Source of the DNA: an uncultured Lachnospiraceae bacterium
Lineage (GTDB): Bacteria > Bacillota > Clostridia > Lachnospirales > Lachnospiraceae
Assembly (NCBI GenBank): GCA_910577015.1
Contig: CAJTKU010000004.1
Span: 204,776 to 268,775 of the forward strand
Reading direction: 5' to 3'
DNA: 64,000 nucleotides
In this document: piece after piece, positions 52,019-61,160 of the stretch
Numbering within the stretch: the stretch's first letter is position 1
Layout: every line of letters begins with the position of its first letter
Position numbers and translations under genes: made by a program
The notes under the pieces: generated by a model
Database searches by the model: none
Told to the model about the DNA's origin: nothing
What the model saw: the letters and a program-made list of their open reading frames with translations, nothing else

Positions 52019-52867
52019 TTGGAAGTGGTTCTTGCAAAAAGCCTCGGTTTTTGTTTTGGGGTTAAACGTGCCGTGGAAACGGTTTACGCCCAGTCGGGAA
52101 AGGCAGAGGACATCTACACTTACGGCGCTGTTGTGAACAATGAGGAAGTGGTAGAGGATTTAAAGAAAAAAGGCGTTAAAGTCATTGAGAACAGGGAAGA
52201 ATTAAAAAAGGTAAAAACCGGTACTGTGATTATAAGGGCACACGGTGTAGCCCGGGATATTTACGGGCAGATAGAAGAACAGGGCCTGAAACTGGTGGAT
52301 GCCACATGTCCGTTTGTAAAAAGAATCCATGAAATTGTGGCAAAAAACAGCGCTGAGGGAAAGAGAATCGTCGTGGCGGGCAATCCCGGACATCCTGAGG
52401 TGGAAGGAATTGTGGGGTGGAGCACAACCCCGGCAGTGGTTCTGGAATCGGTGGACGATGCCCGAAATTATACGCAGGAAGACGATAAAGAGATATGTAT
52501 GGTATCTCAAACGACATTTAACTACAATAAATTTCAATATATAGTTGAAATTTTTGAAAAAAAAGTCTATAATGTTAGTGTTGCGAATACTATCTGCAAC
52601 GCAACTGAGGAAAGACAGAAGGAGGCAAGGAAGCTTGCAGCTTCTGTCGATGCTATGATAGTAATAGGCGGAAGGCACAGTTCCAATACCAGAAAGCTGT
52701 ATGAAATATGCAGTGAAGAGTGTGCTTACACCTATTTTATACAGACACTGGATGACTTGCATTTAGAACTACCTAAATCTGTTCGACTGGTGGGTATTAC
52801 CGCGGGGGCGTCAACCCCAAACAATATTATCGAGGAGGTTCAAAATTATGTCAGAATTAACTTTTGA
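52019..52867 (+). CDS. ispH: 4-hydroxy-3-methylbut-2-enyl diphosphate reductase
   Basis: The last step of the MEP isoprenoid pathway, making IPP and DMAPP. The 282 residues carry the three Cys that bind the [4Fe-4S] cluster (GFCFGVKRAV, DATCPFV, NTICNAT), plus RAHGV and AGNPGHPE. A TTG start at 52019, 2 bp after cmk, is chosen because the family begins with xVVLAKxLGFCFGV; AGAGAGG lies upstream. It overlaps the S1 gene by 20 bp. In some Clostridia IspH is fused to S1, here they are separate. Confidence 0.95.
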   Translation: MEVVLAKSLGFCFGVKRAVETVYAQSGKAEDIYTYGAVVNNEEVVEDLKKKGVKVIENREELKKVKTGTVIIRAHGVARDIYGQIEEQGLKLVDATCPFVKRIHEIVAKNSAEGKRIVVAGNPGHPEVEGIVGWSTTPAVVLESVDDARNYTQEDDKEICMVSQTTFNYNKFQYIVEIFEKKVYNVSVANTICNATEERQKEARKLAASVDAMIVIGGRHSSNTRKLYEICSEECAYTYFIQTLDDLHLELPKSVRLVGITAGASTPNNIIEEVQNYVRINF

Positions 52868-54023
52868 ACAAATGTTAGAAGAATCATTAAAGACAATACA
52901 CACAGGAGAGGTAGTTGAAGGTACTGTTATTGATGTTAAGCCCGAAGAAATCGTTCTCAACATCGGATACAAGTCAGACGGCATTCTTACCAGAAACGAG
53001 TACACCAACGAATCCGGTGTGGATTTGACTACCGTGGCTAAAGTAGGAGACACCATGGAAGTGAAAGTGCTCAAGGTAAATGATGGAGAAGGCCAGGTGC
53101 TTTTAACATATAAGAGACTTGCAGCAGACAGAGGAAACAAGAGAATTGAAGAAGCATACAATAACAGGGAAGTATTGAAGGCTCCGGTGTCACAGGTATT
53201 GGATGGCGGTTTGAGCGTTATTGTAGAGGAAGTAAGGATATTTATTCCTGCCAGTCTGGTATCTGATTCCTATGAAAAGGATTTGAGCAGATATGCGGGA
53301 CAGGAAATAGAGTTTGTTATCAGTGAGTACAATCCCAAAAGGAGAAGATACATCGGTGACAGAAAGCAGCTTATCGTAGCGCAGAAGGCGGAAATGCAGA
53401 AAGAACTGTTTGCCCGTATCAAAGAGGGCGATGTTGTGGAAGGCACCGTGAAAAATGTTACCGACTTTGGCGCATTTGTGGATTTGGGCGGCGCTGACGG
53501 GCTGCTTCATATTTCCGAAATGTCATGGGGCAGGGTAGAGCATCCCAAGAAAGTGTTTAAAATCGGCGATACATTAAAAGTGCTTATCAAAGAGATTTCC
53601 GGCACTAAGATTGCCCTCAGTTTAAAATTTGACGAGTTGAACCCTTGGAAGAATGCTGCTTCCAAGTATGCGGTGGGAACCGATGTAACTGGTGTTGTCG
53701 CAAGAATGACGGATTTTGGCGCATTTGTGGAACTGGAACCCGGGGTGGACGCACTGCTTCATGTTTCCCAGATTTCCAAGGAGCATATTGAAAAGCCTTC
53801 TGATGTATTGAAGACCGGTGATTCCGTTACTGCAAGGGTGGTTGATTTTAATGAAGAGGACAAGAAGATTAGCTTAAGCATCAAAGCAATGCTGGCGCCG
53901 GACCCTGTTGAAGAGGAAGAGGCGTCTGATGCAGACGATGATGCTGAGGCAGTTTCTGTTGACATTGATGCAGTGATTGCAGCAGAGGCATCAGAAGAAG
54001 CAGAGCAGGCAGTGGAAGAATAA
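52848..54023 (+). CDS. rpsA: Ribosomal protein S1-like protein with four S1 domains
   Basis: A 391-residue RNA-binding protein. Four S1/OB domains are seen at about 15-90, 100-170, 185-255 and 270-345; the last two have the classic VTDFGAFVDLGGADGLLHIS and MTDFGAFVELEPGVDALLHV. An acidic tail (EEEEASDADDDAEAV) ends the protein. E. coli S1 has six domains; Firmicutes forms have about four, and whether they are true ribosomal S1 is debated. AGGAGG precedes the ATG inside ispH. Confidence 0.92.
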   Translation: MSELTFEQMLEESLKTIHTGEVVEGTVIDVKPEEIVLNIGYKSDGILTRNEYTNESGVDLTTVAKVGDTMEVKVLKVNDGEGQVLLTYKRLAADRGNKRIEEAYNNREVLKAPVSQVLDGGLSVIVEEVRIFIPASLVSDSYEKDLSRYAGQEIEFVISEYNPKRRRYIGDRKQLIVAQKAEMQKELFARIKEGDVVEGTVKNVTDFGAFVDLGGADGLLHISEMSWGRVEHPKKVFKIGDTLKVLIKEISGTKIALSLKFDELNPWKNAASKYAVGTDVTGVVARMTDFGAFVELEPGVDALLHVSQISKEHIEKPSDVLKTGDSVTARVVDFNEEDKKISLSIKAMLAPDPVEEEEASDADDDAEAVSVDIDAVIAAEASEEAEQAVEE

Positions 54024-54042
54024 GAAATACGAGGTTGCCTGA

Positions 54043-54825
54043 ATGACCTATGATTATGAATATTTTAAAAGAGCTGTATATGAGTTGACATCCATAGACT
54101 TGAATGCTTATAAAGAAAAGCAGATGAAGCGCAGGATAGATACTCTGATAGCGAAAAACGGCGTACAGGAATATGACAAATATGTTATTCTGTTAAAGGA
54201 TGATAAGGCCCGTTTTGAGGAATTTGTCAATTACCTTACCATCAACGTATCCGAATTTTACCGTAACCCTGACCAGTGGCAGATTTTGGACAAGGAAGTT
54301 TTTCCGGAATTGATGGCCAGGTTCGGGCATAATTTAAAAATCTGGAGTGCGGCGTGTTCGACGGGAGATGAACCCTATTCCCTTGTTATGGCCCTTTCCA
54401 GGCACCTTCCTTTGAACCAGATTAAGATTATTGCCACAGATATAGACAAGCAGGTGATAGCCAAGGCAAAGGTCGGTTTGTACAATGAAAAAAGCATAGC
54501 CGGGGTTCCGCAGGATTTGAGGCATAAGTATTTTACTAAAATTGGCCCTTCTTTCCAGATTGCAAAGGAGATAAAAGACAGGGTTGAATTTCGTGAAAAT
54601 AATCTGTTAAAAGACAGTTATCCTTCGGATTGCCATTTGATAGTGTGCCGCAATGTACTTATTTACTTTACGGAGGAAGCAAAGGAAGATATTTACCGGA
54701 AGTTTGAGCGTTCATTGAAACCGGGAGGGATACTCTTCATAGGAAGTACGGAACAGATTATCAATTATAAAGAAATAGGCTATGAAAGAAAAAATTCATT
54801 CTTTTATTTAAAACCGGGTAAATAA
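54043..54825 (+). CDS. cheR: CheR-type protein-glutamate methyltransferase
   Basis: A 260-residue SAM-dependent enzyme that methylates chemoreceptor glutamates. The N-terminal helical domain is followed by VSEFYRNPDQW, the SAM-binding WSAACSTGDEPYSLVM, IIATDIDKQVIAKA and the CRNVLIYFTEEA motif. No receptor, CheB or CheA gene is near it; it follows rpsA by 19 bp. It may serve chemotaxis encoded elsewhere or a different target. Confidence 0.92.
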   Translation: MTYDYEYFKRAVYELTSIDLNAYKEKQMKRRIDTLIAKNGVQEYDKYVILLKDDKARFEEFVNYLTINVSEFYRNPDQWQILDKEVFPELMARFGHNLKIWSAACSTGDEPYSLVMALSRHLPLNQIKIIATDIDKQVIAKAKVGLYNEKSIAGVPQDLRHKYFTKIGPSFQIAKEIKDRVEFRENNLLKDSYPSDCHLIVCRNVLIYFTEEAKEDIYRKFERSLKPGGILFIGSTEQIINYKEIGYERKNSFFYLKPGK

Positions 54826-54828
54826 TTT

Positions 54829-54879
54829 GAAGCATCGCAGGACAACGGATTTCTGTTACCATGCGGTGCTTCTTTTTTT
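54829..54879 (+). terminator. Terminator after cheR
   Basis: GAAGCATCGCA (54829-54839) pairs with TGCGGTGCTTC (54862-54872) with one G-T pair, followed by seven T. Confidence 0.8.
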
Positions 54880-54888
54880 AGGTATTGG

Positions 54889-55992
54889 TTAATATGTGGA
54901 ACTCATCATATCCAGCACATGTTTTGCATAAGTTGTAAAGGCCTGCCTGTCCTTTTTCAATTCGTCGGTCAACTCAAAGAATAATTCCCGGCTTTTATAT
55001 TCCCGCTTGAAAAACGGAGTAAAAACAGCATCCCATTGGGGAAGATACAGTGAAAATTTGCGGGTATAACAGTTTGCGGCCGATGCAGGCAGACGGTGTT
55101 CCTTGTCTACAAAGCCGGCGACTGATTTGTGAAGGGCGATGTCCTCCGTCGGCAGATAATAATAGTCCTTATAATTGGCATAAAAATACTTTAGTTCTTC
55201 TTCAATAATAGGGACCTTTAAGCTGGCGGTGTCATTTTCCCCCCTGAAATAGCAGTTGTTTACGGAAGCGGACAGGGGAATCGGAAGCGGCGTGCCCAGA
55301 TGAAGCGTCATGAGCAGTTCCTGTCTTCTTCTGCCGGAAAAATCGGTGTAGTAGTTTGCCTGTACTTTTTTTGCTTTAACGGTGCCGTTAAAAATATCAT
55401 AGTAAGCTAAAATGGGAAGAATCTGCAGCATTCCCAGAATATCATCCCGGTTGTGAAGCAATAGGGCGTTCATGGACATGGGAGTAGGCTGCTTTACATA
55501 ATCGTGATAGATGCCGATGAGTTCGCCTCCTGTAAAGGTATCCTCCCTGTTTATGCCAAGGTACTGCTCGATGGTTTTCTGTTTGCAGTTTGGCAGCTTC
55601 AGGAAAAACTTATAAGGAGAAATCCGTCTGTATATGTCAATTCCTTCAAATCCGTCAAAAGTATACGGCAGATTGTACCCGGCGCATTTTTGCAGCAAAT
55701 ACGGAAGGTCAAAATTGTTGCCGTTAAAATGGATGAGATATTTGTAACGGGAGGCAAAGGTAAAGAAAGCGGAAAGGATATCCAATTCCTGTTCATAGGT
55801 TTCCGCCATCCACTGTCGGATGAAATAAGCGCCTTCCTCATAATAGGCACATCCAATCATATACAAAACGGAATTTTTAGCTGCAAAACCGGTGGTTTCA
55901 ATGTCAAGAAACAGAACTTCCCCGGCCGGCGCCAGTTTATCCATGGGATAAGCAGGCGTGAAATTTTTTAACTCGTATGTTGCAATATGCAT
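54889..55992 (-). CDS. YprB-like RNase H-fold exonuclease domain protein
   Basis: A 367-residue protein. The N-terminal 200 residues form a DEDD-type 3'-5' exonuclease fold: LFLDIETTGF (DxE), HFNGNNFDLPYLL and HNRDDILGM, the usual YprB/RNase_H_2 arrangement. The C-terminal 150 residues are of unknown type and rich in Tyr and Phe. The substrate is unknown. On the minus strand, it ends 10 bp from the cheR terminator and is divergent from the rnf operon. Confidence 0.85.
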   Translation of the reverse strand: MHIATYELKNFTPAYPMDKLAPAGEVLFLDIETTGFAAKNSVLYMIGCAYYEEGAYFIRQWMAETYEQELDILSAFFTFASRYKYLIHFNGNNFDLPYLLQKCAGYNLPYTFDGFEGIDIYRRISPYKFFLKLPNCKQKTIEQYLGINREDTFTGGELIGIYHDYVKQPTPMSMNALLLHNRDDILGMLQILPILAYYDIFNGTVKAKKVQANYYTDFSGRRRQELLMTLHLGTPLPIPLSASVNNCYFRGENDTASLKVPIIEEELKYFYANYKDYYYLPTEDIALHKSVAGFVDKEHRLPASAANCYTRKFSLYLPQWDAVFTPFFKREYKSRELFFELTDELKKDRQAFTTYAKHVLDMMSSTY

Positions 55993-56134
55993 ATAAAGAC
56001 TCCTTTTTTCAGTTGACTCCAGTTTGTTATTATCATAGCATATTTTTTCAGATTTCAGTAGTATTTTGATGAAAAAAATAGTATATTAGAAACAAAAGAT
56101 ATATTATGTCAGAAGAAAATCAGGAGGGTATCAG

Positions 56135-57451
56135 ATGGCGACACTGACATTTACAGGGGGAATCCATCCTTATGATGGGAAGGATTTGACAAAAGACAAG
56201 CCCATCAAGGAAGTGCTTCCCAAAGGGGATTTGGTGTATCCCTTGTCCCAGCACATCGGGGCACCGGCGACACCTGTTGTAAAAAAAGGCGACACTGTAT
56301 ATGTAGGACAAAAGATAGCTGAGGCGTCAGCGTTTGTCAGTGCGCCTGTCCATGCCACCGTTTCCGGAACGGTAAAGGCGATTGAGCCAAGGCGTGTGGT
56401 GACAGGCGACAGCGTAATGAGCATTGTAGTGGAAAATGACGGGCAGTATCAGGAAATAGAATACCCGCCCGGACTGGATTTGACCACCTGCACAAGGGAT
56501 GAAGTGATTGAAAGGATAAGGGAAGCGGGAATCGTTGGAATGGGGGGAGCGGGTTTTCCCACCAGCGTAAAACTTTCCCCTAAAAATCCTGAAAAAATTG
56601 ACTATGTCATTGTAAACTGTGCGGAGTGTGAGCCATATCTGACATCTGATTACCGGAGGATGAAAGAGGAGCCGGAAAAACTGATAAACGGCTTATTGGT
56701 TTCCTTAAGCCTGTTTCCTAATGCACAGGGCATTCTGGCGGTGGAAGACAATAAAAAGGATTGCGTTGATATATTAAGGCGTCTGACGAAAGAAGAGAAC
56801 CGAATCAGCGTAAGGCAGTTGAAAACCAAATATCCGCAAGGGGCGGAAAGACAGTTGATATATGCGACAACAGGGAGAAAGATTAATTCTTCCATGCTGC
56901 CGGCAGATGTGGGGTGCGTAGTCAACAATGTGGATACCGTGGTTGCCATTTACCATGCGGTTTTTGAAGGAAAGCCGCTTATGGAAAGAATCGTTACGGT
57001 GACGGGCGACGCCATCAGGCATCCCCGCAATTTTAAGGTCCGTATCGGGACAAATTATCATGAATTGATAGAAGAAGCAGGTGGTTTCCGCGTAAAACCG
57101 GCTAAAATTGTTTCCGGCGGTCCCATGATGGGATTTGGCATTTTTGATTTGGATGTGCCTACGACCAAGACAGCATCGGCTCTTCTTTGCCTTTCAGAGG
57201 ATGATGTATCGTCCATGGAACCGACTGCCTGTATCAAGTGCGGCCGGTGTGTGGAAGTCTGTCCGGGCAGGGTACTGCCGAATAAACTGATGATGGCGGC
57301 GATTCACGGGGATGAAGAAACATTTATGAAACTAAACGGAATGGAATGCTGCGAATGCGGCTGCTGCAGTTACATATGTCCGGCCAAACGGCCTCTTACC
57401 CAGACGATAAAATCCATGCGCAAGATGCAGCTTGCAAAGAAGAAAAAGTAG
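56135..57451 (+). CDS. rnfC: Rnf complex subunit C
   Basis: The NADH-binding subunit of the Rnf complex, which moves electrons from ferredoxin to NAD+ and pumps Na+ or H+. The 438 residues have the Gly-rich MGGAGFPTSVK nucleotide site, a SLBB-type part (TVTGDAIRHPRNF) and two 4Fe-4S motifs near the C-terminus (CIKCGRCVEVCP and CCECGCCSYICP). First gene of the rnfCDGEAB operon, with AGGAGGG before the ATG. Confidence 0.97.
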   Translation: MATLTFTGGIHPYDGKDLTKDKPIKEVLPKGDLVYPLSQHIGAPATPVVKKGDTVYVGQKIAEASAFVSAPVHATVSGTVKAIEPRRVVTGDSVMSIVVENDGQYQEIEYPPGLDLTTCTRDEVIERIREAGIVGMGGAGFPTSVKLSPKNPEKIDYVIVNCAECEPYLTSDYRRMKEEPEKLINGLLVSLSLFPNAQGILAVEDNKKDCVDILRRLTKEENRISVRQLKTKYPQGAERQLIYATTGRKINSSMLPADVGCVVNNVDTVVAIYHAVFEGKPLMERIVTVTGDAIRHPRNFKVRIGTNYHELIEEAGGFRVKPAKIVSGGPMMGFGIFDLDVPTTKTASALLCLSEDDVSSMEPTACIKCGRCVEVCPGRVLPNKLMMAAIHGDEETFMKLNGMECCECGCCSYICPAKRPLTQTIKSMRKMQLAKKKK

Positions 57452-57465
57452 GAGGGATGACAGCA

Positions 57466-58401
57466 ATGGGAAATTTACTGAAAGTATCGTCCAATCCGCA
57501 TGTCAGGTCCAAAGTGAATACCACGGGCATTATGTTTGCCGTGTGTCTGGCGCTGCTGCCTGCTGCCGGGTTTGGCATTTATAATTTTGGCATAAGGGCG
57601 TTATTCCTCATACTTGTGACGGTGGGAAGCGCCGTACTGACGGAATTTTTGTTTGGGCTATACAAAAAGAAACAGACGGTAAGCGATTTGTCTGCCGTGG
57701 TAACAGGTTTGCTGCTGGCGTTGAATCTGCCGGTAAACATGCCTTTCTGGGCAGCCGCGCTGGGCAGTGTCTTTGCCATATTGGTTGTAAAATGCCTGTT
57801 TGGAGGTCTGGGACAGAACTTTATGAACCCTGCGCTGGCGGCGAGATGCTTTCTGCTGATTTCATTTCCGGCGCTTATGACAAATTTTAACTGTGACGCC
57901 TATACGGGAGCGACGCCTCTGGCATTGTTAAAAGCGGGGGAAAATGTCAATATATTGGATATGATTGTGGGAAGGACAGCCGGAACCATTGGAGAAACCA
58001 GTGTGATAGCTTTGGTAATCGGAGCGTGTTTTCTGTTGTTGACAGGTATCATAGATTTGAGGATACCCGGCAGTTACATAGTCACTTTTGTTATCTTTCT
58101 TGTGCTGTTTGGCGGGCACGGTTTTGACGCGGCGTTCATTACGGCGCATTTGTCAGGCGGCGGATTAATGCTGGGCGCTTTCTTCATGGCGACGGATTAT
58201 GTGACGCGGCCGATAACGAAAAACGGGCAATACCTGTATGGGATAACGCTGGGTGTGCTGACAGGTATTTTCAGGGTGTTTGGCGCAAGCGCGGAAGGGG
58301 TTTCCTATGCCATTATTTTAGGTAACCTTCTGGTTCCCCTGATAGAAAAAGTGACAGTTCCGAAAGCCTTTGGAAAAGGAGGCCGCCGTTATGAGAAATA
58401 A
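57466..58401 (+). CDS. rnfD: Rnf complex subunit D
   Basis: A 311-residue membrane subunit with about nine helices and a covalently bound FMN; the flavin-carrying Thr is in YTGATPLAL. NLPVNMPFWAAALGSVFAI and NFMNPALAARCFLL are typical. The start is ATG 57466, 9 bases after AGGAGGG; the in-frame ATG at 57457 is too close. It overlaps rnfG by 11 bp. Confidence 0.96.
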   Translation: MGNLLKVSSNPHVRSKVNTTGIMFAVCLALLPAAGFGIYNFGIRALFLILVTVGSAVLTEFLFGLYKKKQTVSDLSAVVTGLLLALNLPVNMPFWAAALGSVFAILVVKCLFGGLGQNFMNPALAARCFLLISFPALMTNFNCDAYTGATPLALLKAGENVNILDMIVGRTAGTIGETSVIALVIGACFLLLTGIIDLRIPGSYIVTFVIFLVLFGGHGFDAAFITAHLSGGGLMLGAFFMATDYVTRPITKNGQYLYGITLGVLTGIFRVFGASAEGVSYAIILGNLLVPLIEKVTVPKAFGKGGRRYEK

Positions 58402-58999
58402 AGATGACAGAATGAAAATGTTTCGTGATGCCGGAATCTTGTTTGCCATTACATTGTTAGCGGGGCTTGTTTTGGGATTTCTCCATGAACTGACCAAAGA
58501 GCCTATTGCGCACCAGCAGGCATTAAAGATTCAGAGGGCATGTGAGGAGGTATTTGCCGGTGCGGCTTCATTTGAAGAAACGGAAGCTGCCGGAGAGAAG
58601 GTCATGGAAAACAGCGTCACAATCGGCGCCGTTTACCGGGCGTTGTCGGCAGACGGCAGCCTTTTGGGGTATGTGATAAATGTCACTTCCTCGGAAGGAT
58701 ACGGAGGAAATATTGAGTTGATGATGGGTGTTTCTCTGGAGGGTACATTAAACGGCATTTCCCTTTTAAGCATTTCGGAGACGCCGGGGCTCGGCATGCG
58801 TGCGGAAGAGGTTCTGGTTCCGCAGTTTACCGGCAAAACAGCGTCTTCCTATACTTATACCAAAACAGGTGCGGTTTCTGAGGACCAGATTGACGCCATC
58901 AGTGGCGCAACCATTACCACAGAGGCAGTTACCAATGCAGTAAACGGAGGACTGCGTTACTTTCAGACATATCTGATGGAAGGGGGGAGTGGACAATGA
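58391..58999 (+). CDS. rnfG: Rnf complex subunit G
   Basis: A 202-residue subunit with one N-terminal membrane helix and an outer FMN domain. The flavin-binding motif SGATITT (the second Thr holds FMN) lies near the C-terminus, and SEGYGGNIELMMGV and ETPGLGMRAEEV are family segments. AAAGGAGG lies before ATG 58391; the frame's earlier ATG at 58370 is rejected. Confidence 0.96.
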   Translation: MRNKDDRMKMFRDAGILFAITLLAGLVLGFLHELTKEPIAHQQALKIQRACEEVFAGAASFEETEAAGEKVMENSVTIGAVYRALSADGSLLGYVINVTSSEGYGGNIELMMGVSLEGTLNGISLLSISETPGLGMRAEEVLVPQFTGKTASSYTYTKTGAVSEDQIDAISGATITTEAVTNAVNGGLRYFQTYLMEGGSGQ

Positions 59000-59739
59000 G
59001 AGAAAACAGTGCAATGGAAAGGCTGTATAACGGTCTGGTAAAAGAAAATCCCACCTTTGTGTTGATGCTGGGCATGTGTCCGACACTGGCAGTTACCACT
59101 TCCGCCATAAACGGTCTGGGAATGGGTCTTACGACGCTGGTGGTACTGGCGTTGAGCAATCTGATTATTTCATTGCTGCGCAACGTGATACCTGATAAAG
59201 TGAGGATTCCTGCTTTTATCGTGATTATTGCGTCTTTTGTTACGGCAGTGCAGCTTTTGCTGGAAGCCTATCTGCCTTTCCTGAATGAGGCCCTTGGGGT
59301 ATATATTCCCCTGATTGTGGTGAATTGCATTATTTTAGGGCGTGCGGAGGCATATGCTTATTCCCACGGCCCTGTTTCTTCCCTGTTTGACGGTATTGGC
59401 ATGGGGCTTGGGTTTACCGTTGCCCTCACCTGCATCGGCGCAGTCAGGGAACTGCTCGGGGCAGGGAAGCTGTTCGGCTTTTCGGTGATGCCGGATTCCT
59501 TTACGCCAATCGGTATCTTTGTACTGGCGCCGGGGGCGTTCTTTGTGCTGGCGATGCTCTGTGCATTACAGAACCTGGTGAAGATTCGGGGAGAAAAGAA
59601 AGGAAAAGATATGAGCAAAATCGGCTCCGGCTGCGGACATGACTGCCTGCACTGTTCAGAATCAGGCTGTGCGGAAAGGATTAAGGATAAAGACGAGGAC
59701 GCCGGAGATTTGATAGACCTTGATGAGGAGGACAACTAA
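58996..59739 (+). CDS. rnfE: Rnf complex subunit E with Cys-rich C-terminal tail
   Basis: A 247-residue membrane subunit with about six helices, paired with RnfA around a central iron centre. Family segments are NPTFVLMLGMCPTLAVTTSA and YIPLIVVNCIILGRAEA, each with the conserved Cys. After the last helix a tail of about 45 residues carries five Cys (SGCGHDCLHCSESGCAE has four, closely spaced) and an acidic end. Many RnfE proteins stop soon after the last helix, so this tail could bind a metal or an Fe-S cluster. Confidence 0.95.
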   Translation: MRENSAMERLYNGLVKENPTFVLMLGMCPTLAVTTSAINGLGMGLTTLVVLALSNLIISLLRNVIPDKVRIPAFIVIIASFVTAVQLLLEAYLPFLNEALGVYIPLIVVNCIILGRAEAYAYSHGPVSSLFDGIGMGLGFTVALTCIGAVRELLGAGKLFGFSVMPDSFTPIGIFVLAPGAFFVLAMLCALQNLVKIRGEKKGKDMSKIGSGCGHDCLHCSESGCAERIKDKDEDAGDLIDLDEEDN

Positions 59740-60324
59740 ATGGAATCAGTTAAAAATCTGCTTATCATTCTTATCAGTTCTTCTCTGGTAAGCAATGTTG
59801 TGTTAAGCCAGTTTTTGGGGCTCTGCCCCTTTTTGGGCGTGTCGAAGAAAATGAACACGGCGGCGGGGATGGGAAGCGCCATTATATTTGTCATCACCCT
59901 TTCCAGCGCCATTACCGGCGTCATTTATAAATTCCTTCTGGTGCGTTTCCACATGGAATATTTACAGACGATTGTATTTATCCTTGTGATAGCCGCACTG
60001 GTGCAATTTGTGGAAATGTTCCTGAAAAGGTATATGAAGTCCCTGTATCAGGCGTTGGGGGTATACCTTCCCCTGATTACCACGAATTGCGCGGTGCTGG
60101 GGGTTGCCCTTACCAACGTGCAGAAGGAGTATGGCATACTGGCAGGGATTGTAAACGGTTTTGCAACTGCCCTTGGTTTTATGATTGCCATTGTGATTCT
60201 GGCGGGACTCAGGGAAAAAATGGTATACAATGAAGTGCCGGATGCTTTTAAAGGAATGCCGCATGTACTGCTGACGGCAGGACTGATGGCAATTGCATTC
60301 TGCGGATTTTCGGGACTTTTGTAG
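59740..60324 (+). CDS. rnfA: Rnf complex subunit A
   Basis: A 194-residue membrane subunit with six helices, homologous to RnfE and inserted in the opposite way. LSQFLGLCPFLGVS and YLPLITTNCAVLGVAL carry the conserved Cys that hold the membrane iron centre. Its start codon directly follows the rnfE stop codon. Confidence 0.97.
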   Translation: MESVKNLLIILISSSLVSNVVLSQFLGLCPFLGVSKKMNTAAGMGSAIIFVITLSSAITGVIYKFLLVRFHMEYLQTIVFILVIAALVQFVEMFLKRYMKSLYQALGVYLPLITTNCAVLGVALTNVQKEYGILAGIVNGFATALGFMIAIVILAGLREKMVYNEVPDAFKGMPHVLLTAGLMAIAFCGFSGLL

Positions 60325-60335
60325 GGAGGACGATA

Positions 60336-61127
60336 ATGAACGTGATGGGAATTGTGGGTGCGCTGCTTTTGATTGGCGGCATCGGCATATTTGTCGGACT
60401 GTTTCTTGGTGTTGCCGGCATCGCATTCAAAGTAAAGGTAAATGAAAAGGAAGAGGCTGTTCTGGCGGCGCTTCCCGGGAATAACTGCGGCGGCTGCGGA
60501 TATCCGGGCTGTTCGGGATTGGCGGCAGCCATTGCAAAGGGAAGTGCGGAAGTAAATGCCTGCCCGGTGGGCGGAGAGGCGGTTGGCAAAAAGATAGCTT
60601 CCATTATGGGAGTGGAGGAAAAAGAAACGGTGCGCATGGCGGCGTTTGTACACTGTATGGGGGATTGTGATAAGACGCATCCCGATTATGAGTATACAGG
60701 GATAGAAGACTGCCGTATGCTCAGTTTTGTGCCAAACGGCGGACCAAAGTCCTGTAATTACGGCTGTCTCGGTTTTGGCACCTGTGTAAAAGCCTGCCCT
60801 TTTGACGCCATCCATGTTGAAAACGGGATTGCAAAGGTGGACAGGGACGCCTGTAAGGCCTGCGGGAAGTGTATCGCCGTATGTCCCAAACATCTGATTT
60901 CTTTAGAGCCGTACGAGGCAAAGCATATTGTGGCATGCAGTTCCGGGGACAAGGGTCCCGTTACCATGAAAGCATGTGAAACGGGCTGCATCGGCTGCGG
61001 TATCTGTGTAAAGAACTGTCCGCAGGGGGCGGTCAAGGTGGAAAATTTCCACGCAGTGATTGACCAGGAGAAATGTACCGGCTGCGGCGTCTGCGCAGAA
61101 AAATGTCCGAAGCATGTAATTGTGTGA
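60336..61127 (+). CDS. rnfB: Rnf complex subunit B
   Basis: The ferredoxin-accepting subunit: one N-terminal membrane helix, then a four-Cys cluster (NNCGGCGYPGCSG and the next Cys), then ferredoxin-like 4Fe-4S motifs (CKACGKCIAVCP, CIGCGICVKNCP, CTGCGVCAEKCP and a more irregular first one, CNYGCLGFGTCVKACP). 263 residues, near the normal range. AGGGAGG precedes the ATG. Confidence 0.97.
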   Translation: MNVMGIVGALLLIGGIGIFVGLFLGVAGIAFKVKVNEKEEAVLAALPGNNCGGCGYPGCSGLAAAIAKGSAEVNACPVGGEAVGKKIASIMGVEEKETVRMAAFVHCMGDCDKTHPDYEYTGIEDCRMLSFVPNGGPKSCNYGCLGFGTCVKACPFDAIHVENGIAKVDRDACKACGKCIAVCPKHLISLEPYEAKHIVACSSGDKGPVTMKACETGCIGCGICVKNCPQGAVKVENFHAVIDQEKCTGCGVCAEKCPKHVIV

Positions 61128-61160
61128 TTTACGCGGAGGAAATAATAAGGGAGGTTTGAT

